From: Alphaproteobacteria bacterium
GTDB taxonomy: Bacteria; Pseudomonadota; Alphaproteobacteria; Rhizobiales; Amorphaceae
Direction: 5' to 3'
NCBI GenBank assembly: GCA_030431335.1
Contig: JAUIJH010000027.1
Location: 1 to 42,401, forward strand
DNA: 42,401 nt
The position numbers were made by a program, and so were the translations under genes. The notes under the pieces are model-generated. The model worked only from the letters and a program-made list of their open reading frames with translations. It was not told where the DNA came from and did no database searches. Within the stretch, counting starts at the first letter, position 1, and the number at the start of each line of letters is the position of its first letter. Below are positions 7,993-15,340 of this stretch, in pieces.

Positions 7993-8451
7993 CTAGCCGA
8001 ACAATCGTGAGGCGGGCAGAAACACCAGCATCACCTTTTCGAAGAAGAAGAACAGCGCGACCGGTGCGACCACCGCCGCCCCCAGCAGCGAGACGGGATT
8101 GCGGTTGCCGAAGATGAGCCCCGCCGCGATCATGAACACGATGCTGGCGAGGACGTAGCCGAGTTGCGCCATCGCAGCGATGAACAGCGCCGTTGCCACG
8201 AACAGCGCCACCACCCGCAGCTTGGCCGCGCGGGAGAGGCCGGGCTCGGACGGCGGCGCGGCGCGCCTGAGCGAACCGGCCAGCAGGAAGAACGACAGAA
8301 CGATGAGCACCACCGTCGCTGCCACCGGCAAGGTGGCCGGACTGGCGTAGGGGCCGGACAGGTCGGCGCTCAACAGGTTGTTGAGCACCGCCGCGCAGGC
8401 CAGAAGCAGCACCAGCGCCACATAGGTGTCCGCCGAGATCGTCCGCCGCAT
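7993..8451 (-). CDS. tctB: Tripartite tricarboxylate transporter, small membrane subunit TctB
   Basis: Small TTT membrane subunit, 152 residues, with four predicted hydrophobic segments: YVALVLLLACAAVLNN near the N-terminus, LPVAATVVLIVLSFFLLAG, a central pair around VVALFVATALFIAAM and LASIVFMIAAGLIFG, and VSLLGAAVVAPVALFFFF before the C-terminus. TctB sequences diverge strongly, so the assignment leans on topology and on its place between tctC and tctA. The ATG at 8451 lies 11 bp downstream of the tctC stop. A longer frame would start inside tctC and is less likely. Confidence 0.9.
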   Translation of the reverse strand: MRRTISADTYVALVLLLACAAVLNNLLSADLSGPYASPATLPVAATVVLIVLSFFLLAGSLRRAAPPSEPGLSRAAKLRVVALFVATALFIAAMAQLGYVLASIVFMIAAGLIFGNRNPVSLLGAAVVAPVALFFFFEKVMLVFLPASRLFG

Positions 8452-8462
8452 GGCCGCCGATC

Positions 8463-9413
8463 CTATTTCTGCAGCATCGGCTTGAAGTTGTTCCAGTCGC
8501 GCGCCCACACCTTGCCGAATTCCTCGGCCGGCAGATAGGTGATGGCGGACGCGGTCTTCAGCACCTGCTCCTGGAAGGCGGGGTCGTTGGCGACCGCCTC
8601 GAGCGCCGCGCTCAGCGTCTCGACGGCTTCGTCCGGCGTGCCCTTGGCGACGGCGAGGCCGACGAAGGGACTGCCATAGACCTCGTAGCCCTGCTCGGCC
8701 GCGGTCGGGATGTCCGGGAAGGCGGGGTCGCGCTCCTCCGAGAACACGGCGAGGCCGCGCATCGTGCCGCCCTTGAGGTTGGAGGCCACGGTCGCCGCGT
8801 TGGCCGGCATCAGGTCGATGGTGCCGTTGAGCAGCGCCGTCGCGCCGGGCGCACCGCCCTGCTGGGGGATGAGCACCAGATCCAGGCCTGCATTGTCGAC
8901 GAGGCCCTGCAGCGTGAGATGCGGCATCACCGAGGGAACGGCGCCGAAATTGTACTTGCCGGGGTTGGCCTTCACGTCCGCGACGAGGTCGTCGAGCGTC
9001 TGCCAGGGCGAATCCTCCCGCACCACCAGGAGGATCGAGGCGGCGACGAGCTGACCGATCGGGATGAAGTCGTCATAGGTGTAGCCGACGTCGTTCTTGA
9101 GCGGCGTCAGGACGTGGTTGCCGCTGGAGGTGGCGAGGACGGTGTAGCCATCCTTGGGCGCGTCGAGCACCGCCATGGTGCCGAGCGAACCACCGCCGCC
9201 GGCCCGGTTCACCACCGCGACGGGCACGCCGAGCTCTTTGCCGAGCGGCTCGGCCAGGAGACGGGCCAGCACGTCGGTGCTGCCACCGGCGTTCCAGGTG
9301 ACGATCATCTGGATCGGCTTGGAAGGATAGTCCTGCGCCGCGCCGGCTTCGGCGAGGCCGAAGACCATGGCGGCGGCGGCGACGGTGCGCAGCATCGTCC
9401 GGAATTTGGGCAT
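8463..9413 (-). CDS. tctC: TctC-type periplasmic solute-binding protein
   Basis: Periplasmic substrate receptor of the TTT system (Bug family), 316 residues. Signal peptide at residues 1-27 (core VAAAAMVFGLAEAGA, cleavage after GAA). The mature protein starts QDYPSKPIQMIVTWNAGGST, matching the Bug hallmark of a YP-x-KPI strand followed by a glycine-rich carboxylate-binding loop, and continues with VVNRAGGGGSLG. A second Bug-type element is AFPDIPTAAEQGYEV in the C-terminal half. It is the first gene of the tctC-tctB-tctA-enolase operon. The start is the ATG at 9413; upstream codons cross the promoter region. The promoter carries a perfect TTGACA and the candidate TetR site. Ligand presumably a carboxylate, not identified. 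Confidence 0.95.
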   Translation of the reverse strand: MPKFRTMLRTVAAAAMVFGLAEAGAAQDYPSKPIQMIVTWNAGGSTDVLARLLAEPLGKELGVPVAVVNRAGGGGSLGTMAVLDAPKDGYTVLATSSGNHVLTPLKNDVGYTYDDFIPIGQLVAASILLVVREDSPWQTLDDLVADVKANPGKYNFGAVPSVMPHLTLQGLVDNAGLDLVLIPQQGGAPGATALLNGTIDLMPANAATVASNLKGGTMRGLAVFSEERDPAFPDIPTAAEQGYEVYGSPFVGLAVAKGTPDEAVETLSAALEAVANDPAFQEQVLKTASAITYLPAEEFGKVWARDWNNFKPMLQK

Positions 9414-9503
9414 TGTGAGGTGGCTCCCTATGGCTGGGCAGTCTCGACGAGACGGCCTGCCGGTGTCGTCCGGCATGGCACCAACCGGTGAAGGCTAACC
9501 CGA

Positions 9504-9557
9504 AATCAACCGGTTAGTTAATATGTAGGCTATTGGCAGCCGAGCCAAGGTGTCAAG
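9504..9557 (-). promoter_or_regulatory. Promoter of the tctCBA operon with TetR-type operator copy 1
   Basis: On the minus strand there is a perfect -35 TTGACA (9552-9557), an 18-base spacer and a weak -10 TAGCCT (9528-9533). Immediately downstream, at about +1 to +18, lies TAACTAACCGGTTGATTT (9504-9521), which shares AAC.A..C.GTTGATT with the two motifs at 11834-11851 and 11885-11902. A site at the transcription start fits repression by the TetR protein encoded next door. Confidence 0.55.
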
Positions 9558-9577
9558 GCGCTCGGGCGCCCGAATTC

Positions 9578-10231
9578 TTAGCTTTCGGGCGTCGTCAGGA
9601 AGACGATGAGGATCTGCACGATGAGCGCGCGACGGCGGGCGATCTCTTCCGGCCGGCTGATGTCGCGGTCGAACACGGCGGTGGTGGTGTAGACGTTGGA
9701 GAGCGGGAAAAAGCACAGCGATGCCAGTGAGATACAAAAATCCACCGGATCGACCGAGCGCTTGAACGAGCCGTCCTTGTTGCCGCGCCGGATCAGGTTC
9801 GACAGCATGTCGCCCAGCCGCGCGTGCCGCTTCTGCAGGATCTGCGAGCCCTTGAGGTGCCGCGCCTTGTGCAGATTTTCATCGTTCAGCAGGCGCACGA
9901 AGTGGGGGTGCGAGACGAGGAAGTCGAAGTTGAACTCGATGAGCTTGCGGATCGCGTCGATGGGCGGGATAGCCTCCAGGTGGAGATGCTGCTCGCCCTC
10001 GCGCAACGCCTCGTAGGCGCGCAGGAGAACGTGCTGGTACAGCGTCTCCTTGTCGCCGAAATAGTGGTAGAGGAGCTGCTTGTTGACGCCGGCCGCCTCC
10101 ACGATGGTGCCGACCCGCGCGCCGGCAAGCCCGTGCTCGGCGAACTCCGCCTGCGCCGCTTCCAAGAGGCGCGCCTTGGAGCGCTCCGCATCGCGCACGC
10201 CCTGCCGTTCGCCGGCCGCCTTGGTCTTCAT
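9578..10231 (-). CDS. TetR-family transcriptional regulator
   Basis: One-component repressor of 217 residues. The HTH lies at about 40-59 (VGTIVEAAGVNKQLLYHYFG), followed by KETLYQHVLL and a helical ligand domain in which FNFDFLVSHPHFVRLLNDE resembles the TetR_C domain of RutR/NicS-like regulators. The start is the ATG with AGAGGAGG nine bases upstream. A much longer frame running into the neighbouring gene is not the protein. It sits 41 bp downstream of the PHP-like gene in the same direction and is probably cotranscribed, so it would be autoregulated through the operator upstream of that gene. It lies between two promoter regions carrying copies of the same 18-bp motif, making it the obvious candidate to bind them. 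Inducer unknown, probably the imported acid or a metabolite. Confidence 0.92.
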   Translation of the reverse strand: MKTKAAGERQGVRDAERSKARLLEAAQAEFAEHGLAGARVGTIVEAAGVNKQLLYHYFGDKETLYQHVLLRAYEALREGEQHLHLEAIPPIDAIRKLIEFNFDFLVSHPHFVRLLNDENLHKARHLKGSQILQKRHARLGDMLSNLIRRGNKDGSFKRSVDPVDFCISLASLCFFPLSNVYTTTAVFDRDISRPEEIARRRALIVQILIVFLTTPES

Positions 10232-10272
10232 GGGTGCGGCGCCTCCTCTGGCGGGCCGGGCGGATGCATCGC

Positions 10273-11763
10273 TCACGCGTAATTCATGAACACGGGGCTG
10301 GCCCACGCCTGGTGGCCGTTGGCCTGCTTGACCCTGAGATAGGCCGCGCTCGGCCCGGTCGGCACCGTGAGCCGCGCACGCCCTTCCAGCCGGCTTGCCG
10401 CGCGCGGCAAGAGGCGGTGCCATTGGTAAGCCTCCTTGGGGAAGGGGCCGGTAAAAAGGTTGTGCGAACCCTCGTAAAGGTCCGCGACGCGGCTCACCGA
10501 GCGCATTTCGGCGGGCGCCCTGAGGTCGACTTCGACGGTCGTATCGGCATCGCCTGACAGCTCCAGCACCAGGCTCTGGTTGGGGTTGAGCCGGTAGGCC
10601 CCCTGCCGCGACGTATAGGACGCGATGTCGACGCGGCCCTCGCCCTGCCGGGTGAAGCGATGCCGCCGGTCTTCGTCGAACGGCCCCGACTGGAGGCACG
10701 GAAACACCCGGTGCAGCACGCCGCCCTTCACGGTGACGGAGAACGCCCAGTCGCACACCCGCGCCAGCGACAAGTCCGTCCACGGCCCCCACCCCCATTC
10801 GAGGCGAAGCTGGAAGGGCGCCGCGGCCGCATCCGCGAACGGCACGTCCGGCCGCACGAAATCGCGGTGGACCGTCACGCCGTCCTGCACGATCTCGACC
10901 ATCTCGATCTCGTCGCGCGCGTCGATGGCGTAGCTCGCCTCCACCGTGTCGCCCGCCTTGATGTCGGAGCCCATCGGCGCCCCGTCGACGGCGAAATCGA
11001 CGCGGATGCGGTCGCCCGTCAACGCCACCGTGCGGCGCGCCTTGATCGCCTCCATGATGGCCGCCCGGTCGCGCCCCTTGGCGTGGACGGACATCAGGCC
11101 CTCGCCGTAGGCGCCGGGAAAGCCGCTGTGGCTGTCGGTGGATGCGACGAAGCCGAACTTGAGCCCCCGCTTCAGCGCCGCCTTGACGGTGTTGGCGCTG
11201 TCGCGCCCGCCCATGGAGTGGGTGAAAAAGTCGTGCGGCGCGCGGTCGTGCTCGGAGCAGCCATGCTCGGAGAAGATCTCCACCACCGGCGTCGCGGCAT
11301 TGTCGAACACGTCCCAGTTCACCCCGCGCCGGCCCGTGGCATAGGCGAGGTGGTGGGGGACCATCAGCCCCTCTTCGGCGACGCAGTAGCGGCGCAGTTC
11401 GGCGACGCTGTCGGGCAGGAACAGCGGGCGGTGGTCCTGCGGCAGCACCACGCACTGGTCGCCGAACCGGCTCGAGTGCCATTCGTAGCCGAGGAACGCG
11501 GTGAACTCATCCTCCCGGTTGGCCGCCTCGATCAGGCGCTGGACCTTGGGCCACCCTTCGGACAGGCGCTTGAACCCGTCGAGCCAGTGCTTTTCGCGCC
11601 CGCCCTCCATCGGCTCCATGTCGTGCCAGGACGCGTGCCCGGTGAAGGCGAAGAAATCGAGGTGGGTGCGCGCCACGTCGATTGCCCGCTCCAGCGAGCC
11701 GACGCCGTAACCCAGCGCGTTGTGATTGTGGATGTCGCCGAAGAGGACGTCCGTACTATCCAT
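10273..11763 (-). CDS. PHP-like/DUF3604-type metal-dependent hydrolase
   Basis: A 496-residue cytoplasmic protein (no signal peptide). The N-terminus LFGDIHNHNALGYGVGSLE at about 7-25 with H12 and H14, then LDFFAFTGHASWHDME at 35-50 with H43, resembles the metal-binding start of PHP/DUF3604 proteins (the D-x-H-x-H pattern). A later GFVASTDSHSGFPG supplies another Asp/His pair. The C-terminal half, from about residue 270, looks like beta-sandwich sequence. Phosphoesterase or amidohydrolase chemistry is known for the superfamily; the substrate here is unknown. The start is the ATG with GGAGAG about 11 bases upstream. It is the first gene of a likely two-gene unit with the TetR regulator, divergent from the epimerase gene, with operator copies in between. 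Confidence 0.75.
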   Translation of the reverse strand: MDSTDVLFGDIHNHNALGYGVGSLERAIDVARTHLDFFAFTGHASWHDMEPMEGGREKHWLDGFKRLSEGWPKVQRLIEAANREDEFTAFLGYEWHSSRFGDQCVVLPQDHRPLFLPDSVAELRRYCVAEEGLMVPHHLAYATGRRGVNWDVFDNAATPVVEIFSEHGCSEHDRAPHDFFTHSMGGRDSANTVKAALKRGLKFGFVASTDSHSGFPGAYGEGLMSVHAKGRDRAAIMEAIKARRTVALTGDRIRVDFAVDGAPMGSDIKAGDTVEASYAIDARDEIEMVEIVQDGVTVHRDFVRPDVPFADAAAAPFQLRLEWGWGPWTDLSLARVCDWAFSVTVKGGVLHRVFPCLQSGPFDEDRRHRFTRQGEGRVDIASYTSRQGAYRLNPNQSLVLELSGDADTTVEVDLRAPAEMRSVSRVADLYEGSHNLFTGPFPKEAYQWHRLLPRAASRLEGRARLTVPTGPSAAYLRVKQANGHQAWASPVFMNYA

Positions 11764-11833
11764 GATCGCTCGTGCTCTCCCGGGCTGCCGAGGCGGCGGC
11801 GCCAACAGCCGGCCTCCATCGCACCCAGACAAA

Positions 11834-11902
11834 TAACCATCCAGTTGATTAGTTGGCTAGAGGGGATATGTTTCACCACCCTATCAACCATACGGTTGAT
11901 TA
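11834..11902. promoter_or_regulatory. Divergent control region with operator copies 2 and 3
   Basis: Two direct copies, TAACCATCCAGTTGATTA (11834-11851) and CAACCATACGGTTGATTA (11885-11902), match at 15 of 18 positions and are 51 bp apart (about five helical turns). Copy 3 contains the inverted repeat TCAACC-ATAC-GGTTGA. A plus-strand promoter candidate uses TTGATT (11845-11850), a 16-base spacer and TATGTT (11867-11872), so copy 2 covers the -35 and copy 3 falls just after the start site. This suits repression of the epimerase gene; copy 2 may also cover the divergent promoter. Confidence 0.55.
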
Positions 11903-11936
11903 AAACGATCCCCGATCGCGACGAAGGAGTGAGGGT

Positions 11937-12977
11937 TTGGGCGAACTGGAACAGTCGGCTTTCGTCGACGGATTTCAAAGCGAGGAGGCGCTGGAGGATA
12001 CGCTCACCACGCCCTCCGCGGCACTGTGCGCGGATCTGGCGGCGGTGGACGGCGATATTCTCGTGCTGGGCGTCGCCGGCAAGATGGGGCCCACGCTGGC
12101 ACGGCTCGCGGCCCGCGCGGCGCCGCACAAGCGGGTGATCGGCGCGGCCCGCTTTTCCGACCCCGCCGTCGCGGAACGCCTCGCGCGGCACGGCGTCGAG
12201 ACGGTCAAGGTCGATCTCCTCGACCGCGCGGCCGTCGCGGCGCTGCCGGACGTTGCCAATGTCGTCTTCATGGCGGGCCGCAAGTTCGGCTCGGGCGGCG
12301 CGGAGGATCTCACCTGGGCGATGAACACCCACGTGCCGGCCCTCGTCGCGGAACGCTTCCGGCAGGCGCGGATCGTCGCCTTCTCCACCGGGTGCGTCTA
12401 TCCGTTCGTGCCGGTCGCCTCGCAAGGGGCCGTGGAGAGCCTGCCGCCGGACCCGCCGGGCGAATACGCCCAATCGTGCGTCGGGCGCGAGCGCATGTTC
12501 CAGTATTTTTCCAAGACCCACGGCACGCTGGCCGCCATCATCCGGCTCAACTACGCCATCGACATGCGCTACGGCGTGCTGTTCGACATCGCGAGCAATG
12601 TGCGCGACGGCACGCCGGTGGACGTGTCGATGGGGCACGTCAACGTGATCTGGCAGAGCGATGCCAACAGCCAGATCCTGCGGGCGCTGCGCCACTGCGG
12701 CACGCCGCCGGAGATCATCAATGTCAGCGGGCCGGAGACCATCGCGGTGCGCTGGCTCGCCACCCGTTTCGGCGAGCTCCTCGGCCGCGACGTGACCTTC
12801 ACCGGCGAGGAGGCGGCGGAGGGCTGGCTGGTCAACACCGCCAAGGCGGCCGGCCTGTTCGGCTACCCCTCGGTGCCCCTCGACAGGATGATCGCCTGGA
12901 CGGCAGACTGGGTTACCCGCGACATGCCGCACCACGGCAAGCCCACCAATTTCGAAGTCCGCGATGGCAAGTACTGA
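11937..12977 (+). CDS. NAD(P)-binding epimerase/dehydratase-like protein with altered active site
   Basis: Extended short-chain dehydrogenase/epimerase, 346 residues. The Rossmann motif G45-x2-G48-x2-G51 (LGVAGKMGP) starts after a 40-residue N-terminal extension. [12 protein letters not shown] and AFSTGCVYP (S150/T151) follow the family pattern. The catalytic YxxxK is changed: the sequence reads Y177-A-Q-S-C181, so cysteine replaces lysine. A real defect or a modified chemistry are both possible. The start is TTG with AAGGAG seven bases upstream. It overlaps the GNAT gene by 14 bp, so the two are translationally coupled. Operator-like motifs upstream suggest control by the TetR protein. Substrate unknown; sugar-acid metabolism would fit the enolase-family neighbour. 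Confidence 0.82.
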   Translation: MGELEQSAFVDGFQSEEALEDTLTTPSAALCADLAAVDGDILVLGVAGKMGPTLARLAARAAPHKRVIGAARFSDPAVAERLARHGVETVKVDLLDRAAVAALPDVANVVFMAGRKFGSGGAEDLTWAMNTHVPALVAERFRQARIVAFSTGCVYPFVPVASQGAVESLPPDPPGEYAQSCVGRERMFQYFSKTHGTLAAIIRLNYAIDMRYGVLFDIASNVRDGTPVDVSMGHVNVIWQSDANSQILRALRHCGTPPEIINVSGPETIAVRWLATRFGELLGRDVTFTGEEAAEGWLVNTAKAAGLFGYPSVPLDRMIAWTADWVTRDMPHHGKPTNFEVRDGKY

Positions 12978-13800
12978 GCCCACCCCGGTCACCCTCGACG
13001 AGCGCCACGTGGCGGACGCGACGGCGCTGGTGGCCGAAGCCGGCTGGAACCAGACGGCCGAGGACTGGCGGCTGTTCCTGAGGGCCGGCCAAGGCATCGG
13101 CTATGTGGCGGAGGGGCGGCTGGTCGCCTCCGCGCTGGCGCTGCCTTATGGGCCCGCGTTCGGGTGGATCAGCATGGTGCTCGTCACCGCCGAGTACCGC
13201 CGGCGCGGCCTCGCGCGGCGCCTGCTGAGCGAGGCGATCGCGCTGTTGGAGGACGCCGGACGCGTCGCCATCCTCGACGCCACCCCCGCCGGCGAAGCGC
13301 TCTACCGCCAGATCGGCTTCACACCGCATTTCCCCCTGCACCGCTGGCAGCGCGAGGCCGCCACCGTCACGCCACCGCGCGCCGAGGCCATCCGCGCCGC
13401 CGGCCCGCAGGATGCCGACGCGGTGATTGCCTACGACCGCGAAGTCTTCCAGGGCGAACGCGGCGCGATCCTCGCCGACATCCTGCGCCGCGATAGTCCC
13501 CACGCCATGCGCCGCGACGGGCGCGGCATCGCACTGTCGCGCAACGGCCGCATCAGCCGGCAGATCGGCCCGATCCTGGCGGAGAACGCGGCCGACGCGC
13601 GGGCGATGCTGGAGACGATCCTCGCCGCCGGCGACGGCCCCGTGTTCATGGACGTGCCGGACCATCAGCTCGCGCTGACGCGGGCGGCGGCCGCGCTCGG
13701 CTTCACACGGCAGCGTCCGCTCCTGCGCATGGTGCGAGGGCCGCAGCGGTTCGCCGACATCGACCGGCTGTACGCGCTCGCCGGCCCCGAGCTGGGGTGA
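12964..13800 (+). CDS. GNAT-family N-acetyltransferase, two-domain
   Basis: Acetyl-CoA-dependent acetyltransferase, 278 residues, longer than single-domain GNATs. The first domain contains the acetyl-CoA loop at about 79-84 (R-R-R-G-L-A, the R/QxxGxG/A motif) after the strand [11 protein letters not shown], and [12 protein letters not shown] near its end. A C-terminal portion from about residue 140 looks like a second, degenerate domain ([31 protein letters not shown]), the arrangement in GNATs with an Acetyltransf_18-type tail. The start overlaps the end of the epimerase gene by 14 bp, so it is in the same operon. Acceptor substrate unknown; a role in modifying or detoxifying the pathway's amine intermediate is only a guess. 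Confidence 0.85.
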   Translation: MASTEPTPVTLDERHVADATALVAEAGWNQTAEDWRLFLRAGQGIGYVAEGRLVASALALPYGPAFGWISMVLVTAEYRRRGLARRLLSEAIALLEDAGRVAILDATPAGEALYRQIGFTPHFPLHRWQREAATVTPPRAEAIRAAGPQDADAVIAYDREVFQGERGAILADILRRDSPHAMRRDGRGIALSRNGRISRQIGPILAENAADARAMLETILAAGDGPVFMDVPDHQLALTRAAAALGFTRQRPLLRMVRGPQRFADIDRLYALAGPELG

Positions 13801-13801
13801 A

Positions 13802-13856
13802 GGCGCGCCGGCGCTCCCATTTCGGCGCCGCCGATTGGGGCGCCGGCTCGCGCGCC
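13802..13856. repeat. Long GC-rich inverted repeat between convergent genes
   Basis: The arms GGCGCG-CCGGCGCTCC (13802-13817) and GGGGCGCCGG-CTCG-CGCGCC (13837-13856) are complementary apart from a 4-base bulge and one mismatch. It fills the gap between the GNAT stop and the convergent sulfatase stop. It could block read-through in both directions. There is no T-tract. Confidence 0.4.
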
Positions 13857-13863
13857 GATCGCC

Positions 13864-15300
13864 TCAGGCGGCCGCCGGCGGCCAGCGCCAGCCGCGCCGA
13901 TTGAACCCCTCGGGATCGGCCTCCTTGGCCGGCTCCGCTTCCTTGTCGGCATTGGCTTTCGCGATCGAGGCCACCAGCGTGTCGGTCAAAAACCGGTCGT
14001 GGGCGTCGATCGTGTCGCGATAGGCCGGGTCGCCGACGACGTTGCGCTCCTCGCCAGGGTCGGCCGCAAGGTCGAACGCCTGGACGCTGCCGCCCCGATA
14101 GCGACACAGCTTGAAGGTTCGGCTGCGCACCATGAAGCCATTCGGCGAGAGGCCGAAGATCATCCGCTCCGGGTCCTCGGGCGCCCGCAGCGAGCGGTAT
14201 TCCGTGTCGGCGTAGGGAGAGGCGACGCCCGCGAGATCGAGCAGCGTCTGATAGATGTCCATCAGCGCCACCGGGTCCGTGCGCCGGGCGGGCGCGGCTT
14301 CCTGCCGCAAATCCGCCATCACCAGCGGCACGTGGGTCGACGGCTCGTGGAAGAAGGTCTTTCCCATCAGCTTGTAGTCGCCGACATAATCGCCGTGGTC
14401 GGAGCAGAAGATGACCACCGTGTTCCGGCCGGCCGGGCTTTCGCGCAAGGCCCGCAGGATGCGGCCGAGCTGCTGGTCCATCATCTCGATCAGCGCCACA
14501 TAGTGGTGGCGGATCGCGCGGATCTGGTCGTCGCGCAGCTCGGTATAGTCGAGGTCGGCCCAAGCCCTCTTGTAGCCGGCGATCATCGCGGGGCGCAGCG
14601 TGTCGGAATCGGCGTTGGGCGGGATCGGCCCGGGAATCGCGTCCGCATCGACCGCGTCGAGAGCCTCTGGCGTCGGATCGTACGGGCAGTGGGGCGATGG
14701 GAAGCCGACGAAGGCCGCGAACGGCCGGTCCTGCGGCTGACGGGCGAGGAAGGCGATGGTTTCGTCCGCCACCCACTTGTCCTGCTGGTGCTCCGCCGGC
14801 AGCCCCCCGAGCGCCGCGCCCTTGGTGTCGGCATAGCCCTCGAGCCGGTGGCCGTGCAGCTTTTCCAGGCCGTGCTCGGCGAGGTAGTCCGCGTAGTCGT
14901 CCTGGATGTCGATGTGGCGCTTGTCGTCGGAGATCCTGCGTTCGGCAAATCCCTCCTCGGCGTCCCAGGGCGTGAAGTGCATCTTGCCGATGGCAGCGGT
15001 GTGGTAGCCCGCCTGGGCCAGCAAATCGCTCCAGTTGCGCGTGCCGAGGGCGGCCCGCTCGGGACGCAGCCATTTGTAATTGTCGATGACGCCGGTCTCG
15101 ATGGCATTGCGCCCCGTCAACATCGCGGCCCGGCATGGCACGCATATTGGGAACGGCGAGACCGCATTCTCGAACGTGGTGCCGTGGGCGGCGAGCGCGT
15201 CGATGTTCGGGGTCTTGGCGAAGCCCGCGCCGTAGCAGCCGACGAAGTCGGCTCGCAATTGATCGGGCATGACGAGGAGGATGTTGGGCGCTGTGGTCAT
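13864..15300 (-). CDS. Sulfatase-family (arylsulfatase/phosphonate monoesterase-like) hydrolase
   Basis: Alkaline-phosphatase superfamily hydrolase, 478 residues, no signal peptide, so likely cytoplasmic. N-terminal metal site NILLVMPDQLRADFVG. The formylglycine site is CVPCRAAMLTGR, matching C-x-P-x-R, with an unusual second Cys in place of the common Ser/Ala. A further metal site is FCSDHGDYVGD, followed by GKTFFHE with the conserved Lys/His. These fit choline-sulfatase-like or phosphonate monoester hydrolases; the exact substrate cannot be read. Activity would need an anaerobic or FGE-type Cys-to-formylglycine maturase, which is not in the window. It is codirectional with the amidase (40 bp apart) and convergent with the GNAT gene. 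Confidence 0.9.
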   Translation of the reverse strand: MTTAPNILLVMPDQLRADFVGCYGAGFAKTPNIDALAAHGTTFENAVSPFPICVPCRAAMLTGRNAIETGVIDNYKWLRPERAALGTRNWSDLLAQAGYHTAAIGKMHFTPWDAEEGFAERRISDDKRHIDIQDDYADYLAEHGLEKLHGHRLEGYADTKGAALGGLPAEHQQDKWVADETIAFLARQPQDRPFAAFVGFPSPHCPYDPTPEALDAVDADAIPGPIPPNADSDTLRPAMIAGYKRAWADLDYTELRDDQIRAIRHHYVALIEMMDQQLGRILRALRESPAGRNTVVIFCSDHGDYVGDYKLMGKTFFHEPSTHVPLVMADLRQEAAPARRTDPVALMDIYQTLLDLAGVASPYADTEYRSLRAPEDPERMIFGLSPNGFMVRSRTFKLCRYRGGSVQAFDLAADPGEERNVVGDPAYRDTIDAHDRFLTDTLVASIAKANADKEAEPAKEADPEGFNRRGWRWPPAAA

Positions 15301-15340
15301 GCGGGGCAGTCTAGATCCGCGTTGCTGGGGGCAGCAACGC

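Noticed and set aside
9478..9495. Fourth TetR-type site containing CAACCGGT
   Set aside because: Matches only the core half of the motif; too degenerate to call.
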